This document shows positions 28,101 through 36,719 of a DNA stretch of 64,000 nt, in pieces. A program made the position numbers and the translations under genes. Origin of the DNA: Acinetobacter bereziniae LMG 1003 = CIP 70.12 (GTDB taxonomy: Bacteria; Pseudomonadota; Gammaproteobacteria; Pseudomonadales; Moraxellaceae); contig NZ_KB849756.1 in assembly GCF_000368925.1 (NCBI RefSeq), forward strand, positions 1,846,397 to 1,910,396. Reading direction: 5' to 3'. A model generated the notes under the pieces. The model had not been told where the DNA came from, made no database searches, and was given only the letters and a program-made list of their open reading frames with translations. The first letter of the stretch is position 1. Every line of letters starts with the position of its first letter.

Positions 28101-29390
28101 GTTCTGGATACCTGATATTTCTTGTGTAATTCGTCCAAAACCATCACGCTGATAGCGTGTTTCTATACCCTTCCAGTCTTTTTTGGAAATCACATACCCA
28201 TTGTCATCATAGGTGGTGGTTGCACTGCTATTTGGACAATTATTGACCCCACTTCTTTCTATTTTTGCGAGTTTATTTTTTTGATTATTGGTATAAATAT
28301 ACTTAAATACAGCACCTAAAGGATTTGTCACTGTTGTATAATTATCGGCAAAAACCAAGTTATCAACTTGTGTACCATCACTACGACCACTTTGAATCGC
28401 TTTATTTCCATTAAAAGAATAACTATTGTAACGGGTACCGTTTACAGAGATCCCACTCAGTACCTGACTACCTGCACCATTCTCTCCATAATGGTATGCT
28501 CGCGAACCTAAACTATTTGGATAAGTGACAGAAACAAGATATGGGATTTTTATTTTGGTGAATCCAATTCTTTTAGAGTATCTATATCTATAATCGTAAT
28601 TATAAAGATAAATATTCCCTGATGGATCTGTCACTGAGCCCAACATACCATCTTGATTCCATGTTAAAACCACCGTTTTCCCATTGGTATGTGTCACTTT
28701 AATTAATCTTTGCTTTTCATCATAAGAAAGTACCCAGCCAATATTATGAGCATTCTTTTTACGAAGTAGCCGTCCATCTAGTGTGTAGGTTTCAACACCA
28801 CCATCGGGTAAAATAACATTGGTTTCTGTACGAGTTCCCTGAAGCAGCATCAACTCATTGAAGTAGTAATTTTCACCGTTTGGTAATTTTCGAATTTTTC
28901 TTCCTTGAGCATCATTGGCTAAACGATAGTCAAAATTGTGCCGCCACTTACCATTGGCTGAGAAGTTCGCAGAACCACTCGCAAAAGAATCATAATATCG
29001 AACAAAGGCTAATGGCATTTCACCAGAGCCTAGAAAGTCCTGCTCTTGTTGGATCTTTTTTCCATTTGCAATCACGATAGGATTAGCAGTAGTGTCTGTA
29101 GAACACTCCGTTTGTGTTGAATTGGGAAAAATAACCTCACGATCACCAGAACCCGAATTTCCCCCACCGCTACCGCCACTCCAAGGGTAATAAATTCCAC
29201 TAGGAAATGGATCGGGTTTTGTCGCTGTGACGGTTATTGTCGGCAATGACCCTATGCCACTATTCCCACCGTAAATACACTCATTGTATTCCTCTTCCGA
29301 GTCCGAACCCATTCTGCATTCTAACGTTGACACAGCAAACGTTTTAATTGGAAAAAAAATTAAAAAAATCAAAGATACGAATATTTTCAT
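25185..29390 (-). CDS. rhs: Secreted RHS repeat protein with C-terminal ParB-like toxin domain
   Basis: This 1401-residue polymorphic toxin has a clear Sec signal peptide at the N-terminus (cut near A19, PIKTFA|VS), followed by a Gly/Ser-rich stretch. A DUF6531-like opening comes next (NPIVIANGKKIQQEQDF) and then many YD/RHS repeats, such as RYEYDANGNVIKQTD, to about residue 1200. The core ends with GRYTQSDPIGLAGGLNTYAY and the junction DENGL. The variable C-terminus (about 1233-1401) contains SRKDLKELTQSIRQQGVKVP, LYILDGHHRIIGANRSG (D1360-G-H-H-R1364) and VPIERVELP, the pattern of ParB/sulfiredoxin-like nuclease domains used in polymorphic toxins. There is no PAAR domain. DNA for the tip is more AT-rich than the core. 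Confidence 0.88.
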   Translation of the reverse strand: MKIFVSLIFLIFFPIKTFAVSTLECRMGSDSEEEYNECIYGGNSGIGSLPTITVTATKPDPFPSGIYYPWSGGSGGGNSGSGDREVIFPNSTQTECSTDTTANPIVIANGKKIQQEQDFLGSGEMPLAFVRYYDSFASGSANFSANGKWRHNFDYRLANDAQGRKIRKLPNGENYYFNELMLLQGTRTETNVILPDGGVETYTLDGRLLRKKNAHNIGWVLSYDEKQRLIKVTHTNGKTVVLTWNQDGMLGSVTDPSGNIYLYNYDYRYRYSKRIGFTKIKIPYLVSVTYPNSLGSRAYHYGENGAGSQVLSGISVNGTRYNSYSFNGNKAIQSGRSDGTQVDNLVFADNYTTVTNPLGAVFKYIYTNNQKNKLAKIERSGVNNCPNSSATTTYDDNGYVISKKDWKGIETRYQRDGFGRITQEISGIQNNNLANAQIRNYSYLERTNLITQIQILDGSNRLIRDEVYSYYGVNESASYRLKSQNICNKTGTVNCRATGYGYSLHSNGMLSAVVINSNGKNTIYQYDSEGNLIQNTNALGHVTYYSNYNGLGLVGKITYPNGLIENYRYNARGQTTQITQILDQNQIRTQIFEYGPFGATQIDRNGVRESIYYNNNGTVSQITHGRGREVLNSQEYQYSNLGQLLSVRYKESGSVRYSKANQHNQLGWTTADLGNNGQNQRYEYDANGNVIKQTDSLGNITSYSYDSQGNISRESRSDGSSVTYSYDAFGQLTNIKDAKGNITTYAYDGFGQLLSTNSPDTGVTQYQYDNDGNLIRLTRANNVITTYSYDALNRRIKAQSGNQVQTWVYDNCTNGIGQLCATADGVTSTGYGYTKDSQLAVEIKTIAGVTYSTYWSYDNLGNLIGESRENDNNKVIYEYDQLNRVSAVKFKTGSSTQTVVNNVTYEPYGGIKSWTYGNGLSRQTSYDLDYRLTNINSQGVQNLIHRYNANNWMTQINNGLDGNKTTSYLYDALGQLNVASSVQYTERWQQDSNHNRISRTGHSNAVTNYVIGQGNRLSSTTGAEAKSFSYDSVGNLIQKTGYGGTVNYTYDGFNRLKSVNTGTTVSYDYDVFNLRSRKSGSGGTINYIYSVDGRLLAESPLSSSQNGSLSKIYIWLGGQPIGFVTNNQFYYIHNDHLGRPEIITDVNQAIVWKAQLSSYDSAVVHSSIGDFNLGFPGQYFDVESALWYNWNRYYDASIGRYTQSDPIGLAGGLNTYAYVENNPISFIDENGLNRRLPNPSSGSAFINYQAASLINQIRRYDPSFSYPTISNTYSPARYTRNDINELNQNLRNAQASGQCGNGVANPRRVNEYEKITNLRPTHGPTMSRKDLKELTQSIRQQGVKVPVTVTKYNGQLYILDGHHRIIGANRSGIFEVPIERVELPYGYYRTPADLMYTPGGY

Positions 29391-29885
29391 TGTTATTCTC
29401 TATAAGTTCGAGTTATAGGACACGCTAACACAACCAATTCAGTAATAATAATCATTATCAATTGTATTTTTTAATTACTTTCTGATTTTATTAAGTCTTT
29501 CTAAATAACGGTTGGTTGAAAATTCTTATTAAAAATCCAAGTATTAAAAGCCAAAATTTATAAAAATAAAGTAAAAAAATTAAAATTCATCCCTAATAAT
29601 CCACCCTATCGTAGACATCTTACAAAAGTCAAAAATATCATATGTTATTAATAATATTGATCTTGATGGTAACCTCACACATCGATAAAAGGCTAGGTTT
29701 AGAAGTATTTAGATGATTTTTGCTTTAAAAAGCACGTTAAAAAAATCCATTATTTTAAGGCTTTAAATTTAAAGAAATTATTTACTTTTATTCTACTCAC
29801 AAGCAATTTCTCAATAAATATCTCCAAGTCAGTCACAAAATCAAGCTACAATTTCCTGAGAAAGAAAAGAATGTAAGGCACGTGA
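29391..29885. other. Intergenic region between rhs and the Kef-type antiporter
   Basis: About 500 AT-rich bases hold the rhs promoter region, with a Fur-box-like site at 29441-29459, and the promoter of the antiporter on the other side. I see no gene in it. Confidence 0.4.
29441..29459. promoter_or_regulatory. Fur-box-like site upstream of rhs
   Basis: AGTAATAATAATCATTATC matches the classic 19-bp Fur consensus GATAATGATAATCATTATC at 16 of 19 positions by eye. It is 51 bases upstream of the rhs ATG, where a repressor could block transcription. The region is AT-rich, so a chance match is possible. Confidence 0.45.
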
Positions 29886-31781
29886 ATGTCATTGTTACTC
29901 CAAATCACCATTTTTCTTGGTGCAGCTTTAATCCTTGTTCCCCTCGGGAAAAAACTGGGCATTGCGACAGTGCTCGGTTATCTCTTTACAGGAATATTGC
30001 TTGGTCCAAGTGCGCTGAATATTGCCAATGACCCGGAAGAAATTATGCATCTCGCTGAGTTTGGCGTGATTCTGTTAATGTTTCTAATTGGCTTGGAACT
30101 TCGCCCACAACGTTTGTGGGAAATGCGTCAGTCGATTTTTGTCATGGGGAGTTTACAAGTCGTTGTGACCGGCGTGGTACTGATGGGTACGCTCTTTTTA
30201 CTGTTTCAACAATCACTGCCCGCAAGCTTTGTCATCGGCTTTGCTTTAGCATTGTCATCAACTGCTTTCGTTTTACAGCTTTTGGAAGAAAAACAACAAC
30301 TCAACACCACCCACGGTCAACAGTCTTTCTCTATTTTACTTTTTCAGGATATTGCCGCAATTCCCTTACTTGCTATCATTCCGCTTTTAGCAGGCAGTGA
30401 ATCTAGCCATCACGGTGTCGCTTACTTTGCTGCGATTGTCGCGACATTTACAGGTTTATTTCTTTTTAGTCGTTATGTCATGCGTCCCTTTTTCCGCTTT
30501 GTGGCAAAAAGTGGTGCTACAGAACTCATCACCGCAGTGGGATTATTTATCGTTCTGGGTGTGGTTTTATTGATGGATACACTGGGCATCAGCACGACAT
30601 TAGGTGCATTTTTAACAGGTGTATTGCTAGCAGACTCAGAGTTTCGTCATGAACTAGAAGCCAGCATTGCGCCATTTAAAGGATTATTACTCGGTCTCTT
30701 CTTTATGACTGTGGGTATGACCACACAAATCTCATTAGTCATAGACATGCCGCTCCTGATCGTCGGTGGGGCGATTGGTTTAGTCCTGATTAAACTGCTG
30801 ACCATGCTAGCGATTGCACGCTATAAAAAAATGACTTGGACCAACAGCTTGATGGTTGCAAGCTGTTTGGCTCAAGGTGGTGAATTTGCATTTGTGGTTT
30901 TGAATGTCGCCAAGAGTGAAAAAGTGTTGACTGAAGCAATTTTGGAACCGATCACCTTGATTGTGACTTTGTCCATGATCTTCACCCCTGTTGTATTTTG
31001 GTTGGTCAGCAGTTGGCTTTTACCCTTAATCAATAAAAATACAGCACCTAAATACGATGACATTCCCAATGAACATCCTGCTTTAATTATTGCTGGATTT
31101 GGTCGTGTCGGACAAATCGTTGCACGTTTAGCACGTATTCGCCATTTTCCATTTACTGCAATTGACAACAATCTGCAGCAAATTGACTTTGTTCGCCGTT
31201 ATGGCGGTACTTTATATTATGGTGATGTCACACAACCCGATTTATTACGTTCAGCAGGAATAGAACAAGCCAAAGTTTTTGTTTTGGCGATTGACGATGT
31301 TGAGGACTCCATGAATGTTTCTCGCCATATTTTACTTAATTACCCCAACCTGACATTATTGGTACGTGCTCGTGATCGCTATCATATGCATTTACTGCGT
31401 GATGTGGGGGTAAAACATATTTGGCGCGAAACCTATTTAACCTCATTGGGTATGGGTTATCGAACACTCTGTGAACTGGGCATGAGCAAAGAAGAAGCTT
31501 ATAAAAGTGTTGAGTTGTTTAGAAACTATGATGAAGAACTGTTAGCACGCCAACAGCGCATTTATACGGATGAGCAAAAAGTTTTTGAAAGTTACCGTGA
31601 TTTTATTTCTGAACTTGAGCATCTATTTGAAAGTGATGCCCAAGTAGAACATCAAAATCTGGAGAAATACAAAGATATGCCAGATCTGGATGAATCAGGT
31701 CTAGAACGTCCTGTGGCTCAATCCGAAAATGCATCAACCCAATATGATCGTATCAATATTGCCCGTGATGACGAAAATTAA
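29886..31781 (+). CDS. Monovalent cation:proton antiporter-2 (KefB/KefC type)
   Basis: This 631-residue protein has about twelve transmembrane helices in residues 5-380 (Na_H_Exchanger domain; GPSALNIANDPEEIMHLAEFG is characteristic). A cytosolic TrkA-N/KTN nucleotide-binding domain starts at about 398 (LIIAGFGRVGQIVARLARIR, then GDVTQPDLLRSAGIEQAKV). A charged tail runs from 540 to 631. Homologues are glutathione-gated K+/H+ exchangers protecting against electrophiles, but KefB, KefC and other CPA2 members cannot be separated here. AAGG precedes the ATG. Confidence 0.9.
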   Translation: MSLLLQITIFLGAALILVPLGKKLGIATVLGYLFTGILLGPSALNIANDPEEIMHLAEFGVILLMFLIGLELRPQRLWEMRQSIFVMGSLQVVVTGVVLMGTLFLLFQQSLPASFVIGFALALSSTAFVLQLLEEKQQLNTTHGQQSFSILLFQDIAAIPLLAIIPLLAGSESSHHGVAYFAAIVATFTGLFLFSRYVMRPFFRFVAKSGATELITAVGLFIVLGVVLLMDTLGISTTLGAFLTGVLLADSEFRHELEASIAPFKGLLLGLFFMTVGMTTQISLVIDMPLLIVGGAIGLVLIKLLTMLAIARYKKMTWTNSLMVASCLAQGGEFAFVVLNVAKSEKVLTEAILEPITLIVTLSMIFTPVVFWLVSSWLLPLINKNTAPKYDDIPNEHPALIIAGFGRVGQIVARLARIRHFPFTAIDNNLQQIDFVRRYGGTLYYGDVTQPDLLRSAGIEQAKVFVLAIDDVEDSMNVSRHILLNYPNLTLLVRARDRYHMHLLRDVGVKHIWRETYLTSLGMGYRTLCELGMSKEEAYKSVELFRNYDEELLARQQRIYTDEQKVFESYRDFISELEHLFESDAQVEHQNLEKYKDMPDLDESGLERPVAQSENASTQYDRINIARDDEN

Positions 31782-31864
31782 CTTTAAGAAGCATAGTTTT
31801 TAGGGTGAAATGAACTTGTGATTTATAATATCGTCACCATCTAAACAGGGATTTGGAGAATTTT

Positions 31865-32740
31865 ATGTCTGATTTACGTCAACGTTTTTATATTGAAGAT
31901 AGCCCTGTGCGTGGTGAGATTGTGCATTTAGATACTGCACTACAAACCATTTTGTCACAACGTAATTATGCGCCTGCTGTGCGTATCTTACTTGGTGAAA
32001 TGTTGAGTGCTACCGCATTATTGGCAAGTACATTAAAAATAAAAGGACGTATTAGCTTACAAATTCAAGCCCAAGGTACATTTAAATGGGCGATGGCTGA
32101 GTGCAATCATTTAGGTGATGTACGTGCGCTTGCAGATTATGAAGAAGATCCACACTTTATGTTGAGTGAAGACAGCAGCACTGTACTCAGCACGCTACAA
32201 CAACCTGTTTTATTTATTAACATTGAACCTGAAATGGGTGAACGTTATCAAGGAATTGTACCACTTGATCAACCTACCCTTGCGGGTTGCTTAATGCAGT
32301 ACTATGACCTTTCTGCACAAATTCCAACACGCATTGTTTTAGCGAGCACCCACCACAATGCGGGGGGACTACTGATTCAGTTATTACCACGTAATAATGA
32401 AGAAGAACAACAGCGTGTAGATGAAGATTTGTGGCCACGTTTGATTATGTTGACCCAAACTCTCAAACCTGAAGAGTTAACCGACTTGACTGCGCAAGAA
32501 ATTCTGTATCGTTTATACAATGAAGAAGAAGTTCGCTTGCCTGATGTTGAACAACTTCAATTTAACTGCACTTGTTCACGTGATAAATGTAAAAATGCAT
32601 TGATTCAAATTGGCTTAGATGCAGTGAAGGAAACTTTGGAAATCCAAAATCCAATCGAAATGGATTGCCAATTCTGCAATAAAAAATATCAGTTCACAGC
32701 AAAAGAAGCATTAAATCTCTTTGGTGAACATTTAAGTTAA
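31865..32740 (+). CDS. hslO: Redox-regulated chaperone Hsp33
   Basis: This 291-residue holdase is activated by oxidation. The zinc-binding cysteines are C235 and C237 (NCTCSRDKC) and C268 and C271 (DCQFC), as in E. coli Hsp33 with its CxC and CxxC pairs. An extra cysteine sits at C242. The N-terminal part has RFYIEDSPVRGEIV and LLGEMLSATALLAS. I chose the ATG at 31865 because GGAGA lies just before it; a TTG four codons upstream is in frame but overlaps that ribosome-binding site. A terminator follows. Confidence 0.96.
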   Translation: MSDLRQRFYIEDSPVRGEIVHLDTALQTILSQRNYAPAVRILLGEMLSATALLASTLKIKGRISLQIQAQGTFKWAMAECNHLGDVRALADYEEDPHFMLSEDSSTVLSTLQQPVLFINIEPEMGERYQGIVPLDQPTLAGCLMQYYDLSAQIPTRIVLASTHHNAGGLLIQLLPRNNEEEQQRVDEDLWPRLIMLTQTLKPEELTDLTAQEILYRLYNEEEVRLPDVEQLQFNCTCSRDKCKNALIQIGLDAVKETLEIQNPIEMDCQFCNKKYQFTAKEALNLFGEHLS

Positions 32741-32803
32741 TTGATCGACATTTTAGTGATTTATATTTAAGTTTCCAACCCTTTAACATATTGATTTTAA
32801 TTT

Positions 32804-32834
32804 AAAAAAGAGCAAACTAATTTGCTCTTTTTTT
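32804..32834 (+). terminator. Terminator after hslO
   Basis: Perfect stem AAAAAAGAGCAAA / TTTGCTCTTTTTT with the loop CTAA and a T-run. Confidence 0.9.
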
Positions 32835-32865
32835 ATTCTATTTCAATTCATCACAAGGATGTCCA

Positions 32866-33315
32866 ATGAAAATAAAAGCACTTGTTATGTTCAGTTTCCT
32901 GTTGTTTACAGGTTTGACACAAGCAGCAGATCTTGCAGGTAAATGGAAGGCGATTGATGACAAAACTGGCTATTCCAGAGCAGATGTTGAAATCAGTAAA
33001 AATCCAAATGGGACTTATAGCGGTAAAATTTATAATACCCGCCCCCTGCCCAATAGCCCTTTAGTGGGATATTGCCATAAATGCAAAGGTAATCTTAAAG
33101 ACGCCCCAATCGTTGGCTTGAAAATTATTGATGACTTTAAACAAAGTCCAGATAATCCTAGTGAATATGTTTCAGGACATGTTTTAGACCCATTATCTGG
33201 CAATGTCTATTCGGGTAAAATTAAAATTAATCCTAAAGGCAACCGATTAACACTCCGTGGATATATTGGAATTTCCTTATTGGGTCGATCTCAAACTTGG
33301 GTCAGAATTGAATAA
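32866..33315 (+). CDS. DUF2147 family periplasmic protein
   Basis: This 149-residue protein starts with a signal peptide (MKIKALVMFSFLLFTGLTQA, cut after TQA near residue 20). The mature part begins ADLAGKWKAIDDKTGYSRADV and has LVGYCHKCKGNLKDAPIVGL, DPLSGNVYSGKIKINPKG and LRGYIGISLLGRSQTW, the DUF2147 signature. This is a lipocalin-like beta-barrel family of unknown function. The CHKC pair may form a disulfide. Monocistronic, bounded by terminators on both sides. Confidence 0.88.
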   Translation: MKIKALVMFSFLLFTGLTQAADLAGKWKAIDDKTGYSRADVEISKNPNGTYSGKIYNTRPLPNSPLVGYCHKCKGNLKDAPIVGLKIIDDFKQSPDNPSEYVSGHVLDPLSGNVYSGKIKINPKGNRLTLRGYIGISLLGRSQTWVRIE

Positions 33316-33324
33316 TTGTGGTTA

Positions 33325-33360
33325 ATTATAAAAAAAGCGCTTTGGCGCTTTTTTTATAAT
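33325..33360 (+). terminator. Terminator after the DUF2147 gene
   Basis: A 16-bp perfect stem (ATTATAAAAAAAGCGC / GCGCTTTTTTTATAAT) with a TTTG loop, ten bases after the stop. Confidence 0.9.
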
Positions 33361-33604
33361 ATTTTTGATGTGAGTTCACAGGATTCATCTTTTTGGATAC
33401 ATTTATTTTTCAATGAATATTACATGATACAAAGCCGTCATCATGGCTTATACCCTTTTTTATATTAATGCATTTTGACTCACGATGATGCCAATATGAC
33501 TCAAAAATAAGTTTTGAAACAATAACCACACTAAGTTACTCTTCCATCTGCCTAAAAAAAGGCATAAAAATAGAATAAAGTTAAACAAAATAATGACCTG
33601 AACT

Positions 33605-34573
33605 ATGGCAAAAAACTATTACGAAGATTTAGGTGTTTCTCGAACTGCGACACCAAATGAGATAAAAAAGGCATATCGAAAATTAGCGCGCAAATACCAC
33701 CCTGACGTGAGTAAAGAGGCAGATGCCGAAGTCAAAATGCAAGCAATCAATGTGGCTTACGACACCCTAAGCAATGAAGAAAAGAAAAAACAATATGATT
33801 TTGAGTTAGACAACCCTTATGCAAATGCAAGTGGCTTCGGTGGGCAATCTTCAGGGCAAGGTGGTTTTGATGGTAGCCAGTTCCATCGCAGTTATAGTCA
33901 AGGTGGTGGCGAAGACTTTAGTGGCTTTGAAGACCTATTTGGTCGCTTTGGCAGTGGTTTTGGTGGTGGGCGCTCACAAGATTTTGGACAAAGAGGGTCT
34001 CAACAGCAACGCAGTTATCGAGGTGAGGATCAACATGCCAGTATTCAAATTCCTGTAAATATTGGTTATGAAGGTGCAACACAAAGCATTACCTTGCAAA
34101 TTCCCACTTACAATGCTTATGGTGAGCCTGAAGTACAGCGAAAAACATTGCAAGTTAAAATCCCAAAAGGCATGAAAGAAGGACAGCAAATTCGTCTGTC
34201 CAAACAAGGGCAAGCGGGTATCAATGGGGGTGAAAATGGTGATCTGTATATTGAAATTCAATATCAAGACACTGACCGCATTCGCGTTGAAGGCGCTGAC
34301 GTTTACTACACAGTTGATGTCACACCTTGGGAAGCAGCGCTTGGTCAAAGTATTGAAATCGACACCCCTGCTGGTAAAGTCAAAGTCACTGTTCCTAAAA
34401 ATGCCAAAAACGATCAACAGTTACGCCTAAAAGACAAAGGCATACCCAATAAGACACCCGGGCATCTTTATTTGGTGATCAATATTGTTTATCCCAAAGT
34501 CACCACAGACCAACAGCAAAAAGCATATCAAGATTTTGCAGATGCTTTTAATGACTTTCACCCACGTTCATAA
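33605..34573 (+). CDS. cbpA: DnaJ-like co-chaperone CbpA
   Basis: This 322-residue type II Hsp40 has an N-terminal J domain (YYEDLGVSRTATPNEIKKAYR; HPD in RKYHPDVS near residue 34). A long Gly/Ser/Phe-rich linker follows (about 72-140), then two beta-sandwich substrate domains (about 145-310) with VKIPKGMKEGQQIRLSKQGQ and DTPAGKVKVTVP. There is no zinc-finger region, separating it from DnaJ. Next to cbpM this is CbpA, a DnaK partner also known as a curved-DNA-binding protein. Confidence 0.94.
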   Translation: MAKNYYEDLGVSRTATPNEIKKAYRKLARKYHPDVSKEADAEVKMQAINVAYDTLSNEEKKKQYDFELDNPYANASGFGGQSSGQGGFDGSQFHRSYSQGGGEDFSGFEDLFGRFGSGFGGGRSQDFGQRGSQQQRSYRGEDQHASIQIPVNIGYEGATQSITLQIPTYNAYGEPEVQRKTLQVKIPKGMKEGQQIRLSKQGQAGINGGENGDLYIEIQYQDTDRIRVEGADVYYTVDVTPWEAALGQSIEIDTPAGKVKVTVPKNAKNDQQLRLKDKGIPNKTPGHLYLVINIVYPKVTTDQQQKAYQDFADAFNDFHPRS

Positions 34574-34613
34574 TTTTTATAGATGCATATAGCGATGCTA
34601 AAGGAGAGCAATC

Positions 34614-34952
34614 ATGACAACCATTCAATATCGTGAAATTGTCTATGACGGTTTCCATGATGCGGAAATCGTAGATGAAAACATAAATTTAGATCTCAAA
34701 CATTTTGCTGAAGCATGCGGTCAAAGCCCTGAATGGATTTTGCAATTATTGGAATATGAGATTTTACCTGCACGCCCAGAAAATCGTATCCATCAATTTT
34801 TTGGAGAAGATATTTCACGAGCACGTCGAGCCTACCGCTTGCAACGTGACTTTGAAGCCAGTCTATCTGCTGTCGCGATGATGATGGATTTACTTGACGA
34901 GGTTCAACAATTACGCAAACAAGTCAAACACCTTCACCTCCATGTTCATTAA
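34614..34952 (+). CDS. cbpM: CbpA modulator CbpM
   Basis: This 112-residue MerR-like small protein holds the J domain of CbpA and inhibits it. It shows HFAEACGQSPEWILQLLEYEIL, RIHQFFGEDISRARRAYRLQRDFE and a C-terminal coiled coil with LLDEVQQLRKQV. AAAGGAG precedes the ATG, 40 bases after cbpA, in the usual cbpA-cbpM operon. Confidence 0.92.
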   Translation: MTTIQYREIVYDGFHDAEIVDENINLDLKHFAEACGQSPEWILQLLEYEILPARPENRIHQFFGEDISRARRAYRLQRDFEASLSAVAMMMDLLDEVQQLRKQVKHLHLHVH

Positions 34953-34977
34953 TTCATTTCAAAATGTTAATGCCTAG

Positions 34978-35002
34978 TGACAGGTTAATATTTAACCTGT
35001 CA
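34978..35002. terminator. Palindromic hairpin after cbpM
   Basis: TGACAGGTTAA / TTAACCTGTCA is a perfect 11-bp stem with a 3-base loop, 25 bases after the cbpM stop. No T-run follows, so termination may be weak or it may stabilise the mRNA end. Confidence 0.4.
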
Positions 35003-35071
35003 TGATGCAGAACTTGTCTTTCCGTTTTTGTTTGATTGTTAGAATTTTTATGCAAGAGGTTATAGGCGCTA

Positions 35072-35341
35072 ATGAATTCGAAAGTAATGAATAAAAAGTT
35101 GAAACACATGTTCCCAGAATATCGTGATCTCATGTGTATGCTAAAACAAGAAGATCCGCATTTTGCCAAGCTTTTAATTGATCATGATGAACTGGATCGT
35201 GAAATCAGTCATCTTGAACTTGATCCCCTCAATCATATTCATGAAAATATTGAGCAACTTAAACGTAAAAAATTGAGATTAAAAGATCAACTCTATTTGA
35301 TTTTACAAAAAACAGCTCATATCAATCCTCAACCAGAATAA
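35072..35341 (+). CDS. YdcH family protein (DUF465)
   Basis: This 89-residue charged, helical protein has MFPEYRDLMCMLKQEDPHFAKLL, very like the start of E. coli YdcH, then DELDREISHLE and KRKKLRLKDQLYLILQ. The family is short coiled-coil proteins of unknown function. The ATG at 35072 is preceded by AGGCGCTA; the ATG at the MFPEY methionine is a possible alternative that would give a protein of YdcH length. Confidence 0.8.
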   Translation: MNSKVMNKKLKHMFPEYRDLMCMLKQEDPHFAKLLIDHDELDREISHLELDPLNHIHENIEQLKRKKLRLKDQLYLILQKTAHINPQPE

Positions 35342-35348
35342 TATTTAA

Positions 35349-36572
35349 TTATTTCAGTTTTGTGATTTTTTCAACTTCCTTCATGGTTTGTTTGATCGGC
35401 TCATAATCCAAAAACCAGAGTAAATTCACGTGTTGATTTTTATGTTGTTGTGCCAACATATCAATCACACTTCTTTCACCACGTCCAACCAAATGACGGC
35501 GGTAAAAGTAGATTAATAAGCCGATCGTACATGCCAGCATCACCCCAAGCATAATCCAAAATCCCATGGGACTACGCAAACCTGGTATAAATTCAAAATT
35601 CATTCCATAAACACCCGTTAACAAGGTGAGTGGTGCAAATACCGCAGTAATAATGGCAAGTATTCGCATGTTTTCATTGGTTTGATTGGCGATTGCTGAA
35701 AAATGTAAATCAATTGCTGTTTGAATGGCTGTGCTCAATCTCACCGTATACTTTTGGATACGCTCGACATGACTCACCAAATCATCGACCCGAACCAAAA
35801 TAATATCTTGCTTTTCACTATGCTTTTTACCCTTTAAATGGGCATAGTTTTCAACAATTTCATCTCGAAGTTCCTGTAAAGAATCAATTTGTTCTTCACA
35901 TAGGTTTTCGATTTGTTGAAACACCATATTCTCTTGAAATAGCTGATGCCATTTTGAAAAGCGACGATTGCCTTGCAAAAGTTCTTGTTGCCAAAACTCC
36001 ACACGGCGTGAAAGCGGATTGCGCAAATCTAGATAGCCATCAATCATACTATTTAATAAACGTAACGCTAAATCTAAGGGTGTTCTCGGGAGTTTGCGTG
36101 GTTTGTTTTGCTCTTCTAAATCCTTATTCATGATGTTCAGGATACGAGCTAAATAGCTTTCAAAGGCATGATTGCCCTGCTCACGTACGGTGATTAAAGC
36201 TTGAGGGGTAATAATAAAACTGACTGGAGATGTCGCTAAACCAAAAACACGATCATGTTGTTCTAATGCCGTGTCACCACTACTGATCTGATCATCTGGA
36301 GTAATCAGTTTCCGAAAAATTAATAAATCATAATCTTCCATCGTATCAAAGGCACATGGGTGTTCGATGTTTAAAATATCTCGAATATGATATTCATTGA
36401 GATGAACGTCCGTATCATTATGAATTTCTTTTTGCCATTGCTCCGCACGATTAACTACATCTTCACGCGTACAATCCACCCAAACGAACTGTTGTTCTGC
36501 ATCGAGCACAGGTTGTTTCTGTATACAAGTATAAGGTTCATCAGGATGCTGAAAAAAATAGAAACTTTGCAT
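35349..36572 (-). CDS. CorA family metal transporter (ZntB-like)
   Basis: This roughly 407-residue inner-membrane protein has a large cytosolic alpha/beta and helical funnel domain (1-330), then two transmembrane helices. The first ends in the selectivity motif YGMNFEF (GMN) and the second is GFWIMLGVMLACTIGLLIYFY. These are the marks of the CorA/ZntB superfamily; the metal (Mg2+, Zn2+ or Co2+) cannot be told. The C-terminal tail after the last helix is longer than usual (about 40 residues). The ATG at 36572 is preferred over a GTG two codons upstream. Confidence 0.88.
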   Translation of the reverse strand: MQSFYFFQHPDEPYTCIQKQPVLDAEQQFVWVDCTREDVVNRAEQWQKEIHNDTDVHLNEYHIRDILNIEHPCAFDTMEDYDLLIFRKLITPDDQISSGDTALEQHDRVFGLATSPVSFIITPQALITVREQGNHAFESYLARILNIMNKDLEEQNKPRKLPRTPLDLALRLLNSMIDGYLDLRNPLSRRVEFWQQELLQGNRRFSKWHQLFQENMVFQQIENLCEEQIDSLQELRDEIVENYAHLKGKKHSEKQDIILVRVDDLVSHVERIQKYTVRLSTAIQTAIDLHFSAIANQTNENMRILAIITAVFAPLTLLTGVYGMNFEFIPGLRSPMGFWIMLGVMLACTIGLLIYFYRRHLVGRGERSVIDMLAQQHKNQHVNLLWFLDYEPIKQTMKEVEKITKLK

Positions 36573-36613
36573 ATTCACAGTAATTATTGATCTTTCTTGC
36601 TATGCATCATGCC

Positions 36614-36678
36614 ATAAAAAAAGCCCTGAGCAAGCCAAAGTTGTTACTTTGGCAAAACTCAAGGCGGGCTTTTTTTAT
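36614..36678 (-). terminator. Terminator after pnp
   Basis: Outer arms ATAAAAAAAGCCC (36614-36626) and GGGCTTTTTTTAT (36666-36678) pair perfectly and enclose a second hairpin GCCAAAG / CTTTGGC. It lies about 40 bases after the pnp stop. A and T runs on both sides allow use from either direction. Confidence 0.85.
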
Positions 36679-36719
36679 TAGACTTTAAACAAACTAAAAA
36701 GGTCTAAAGCCTAGCAAGC

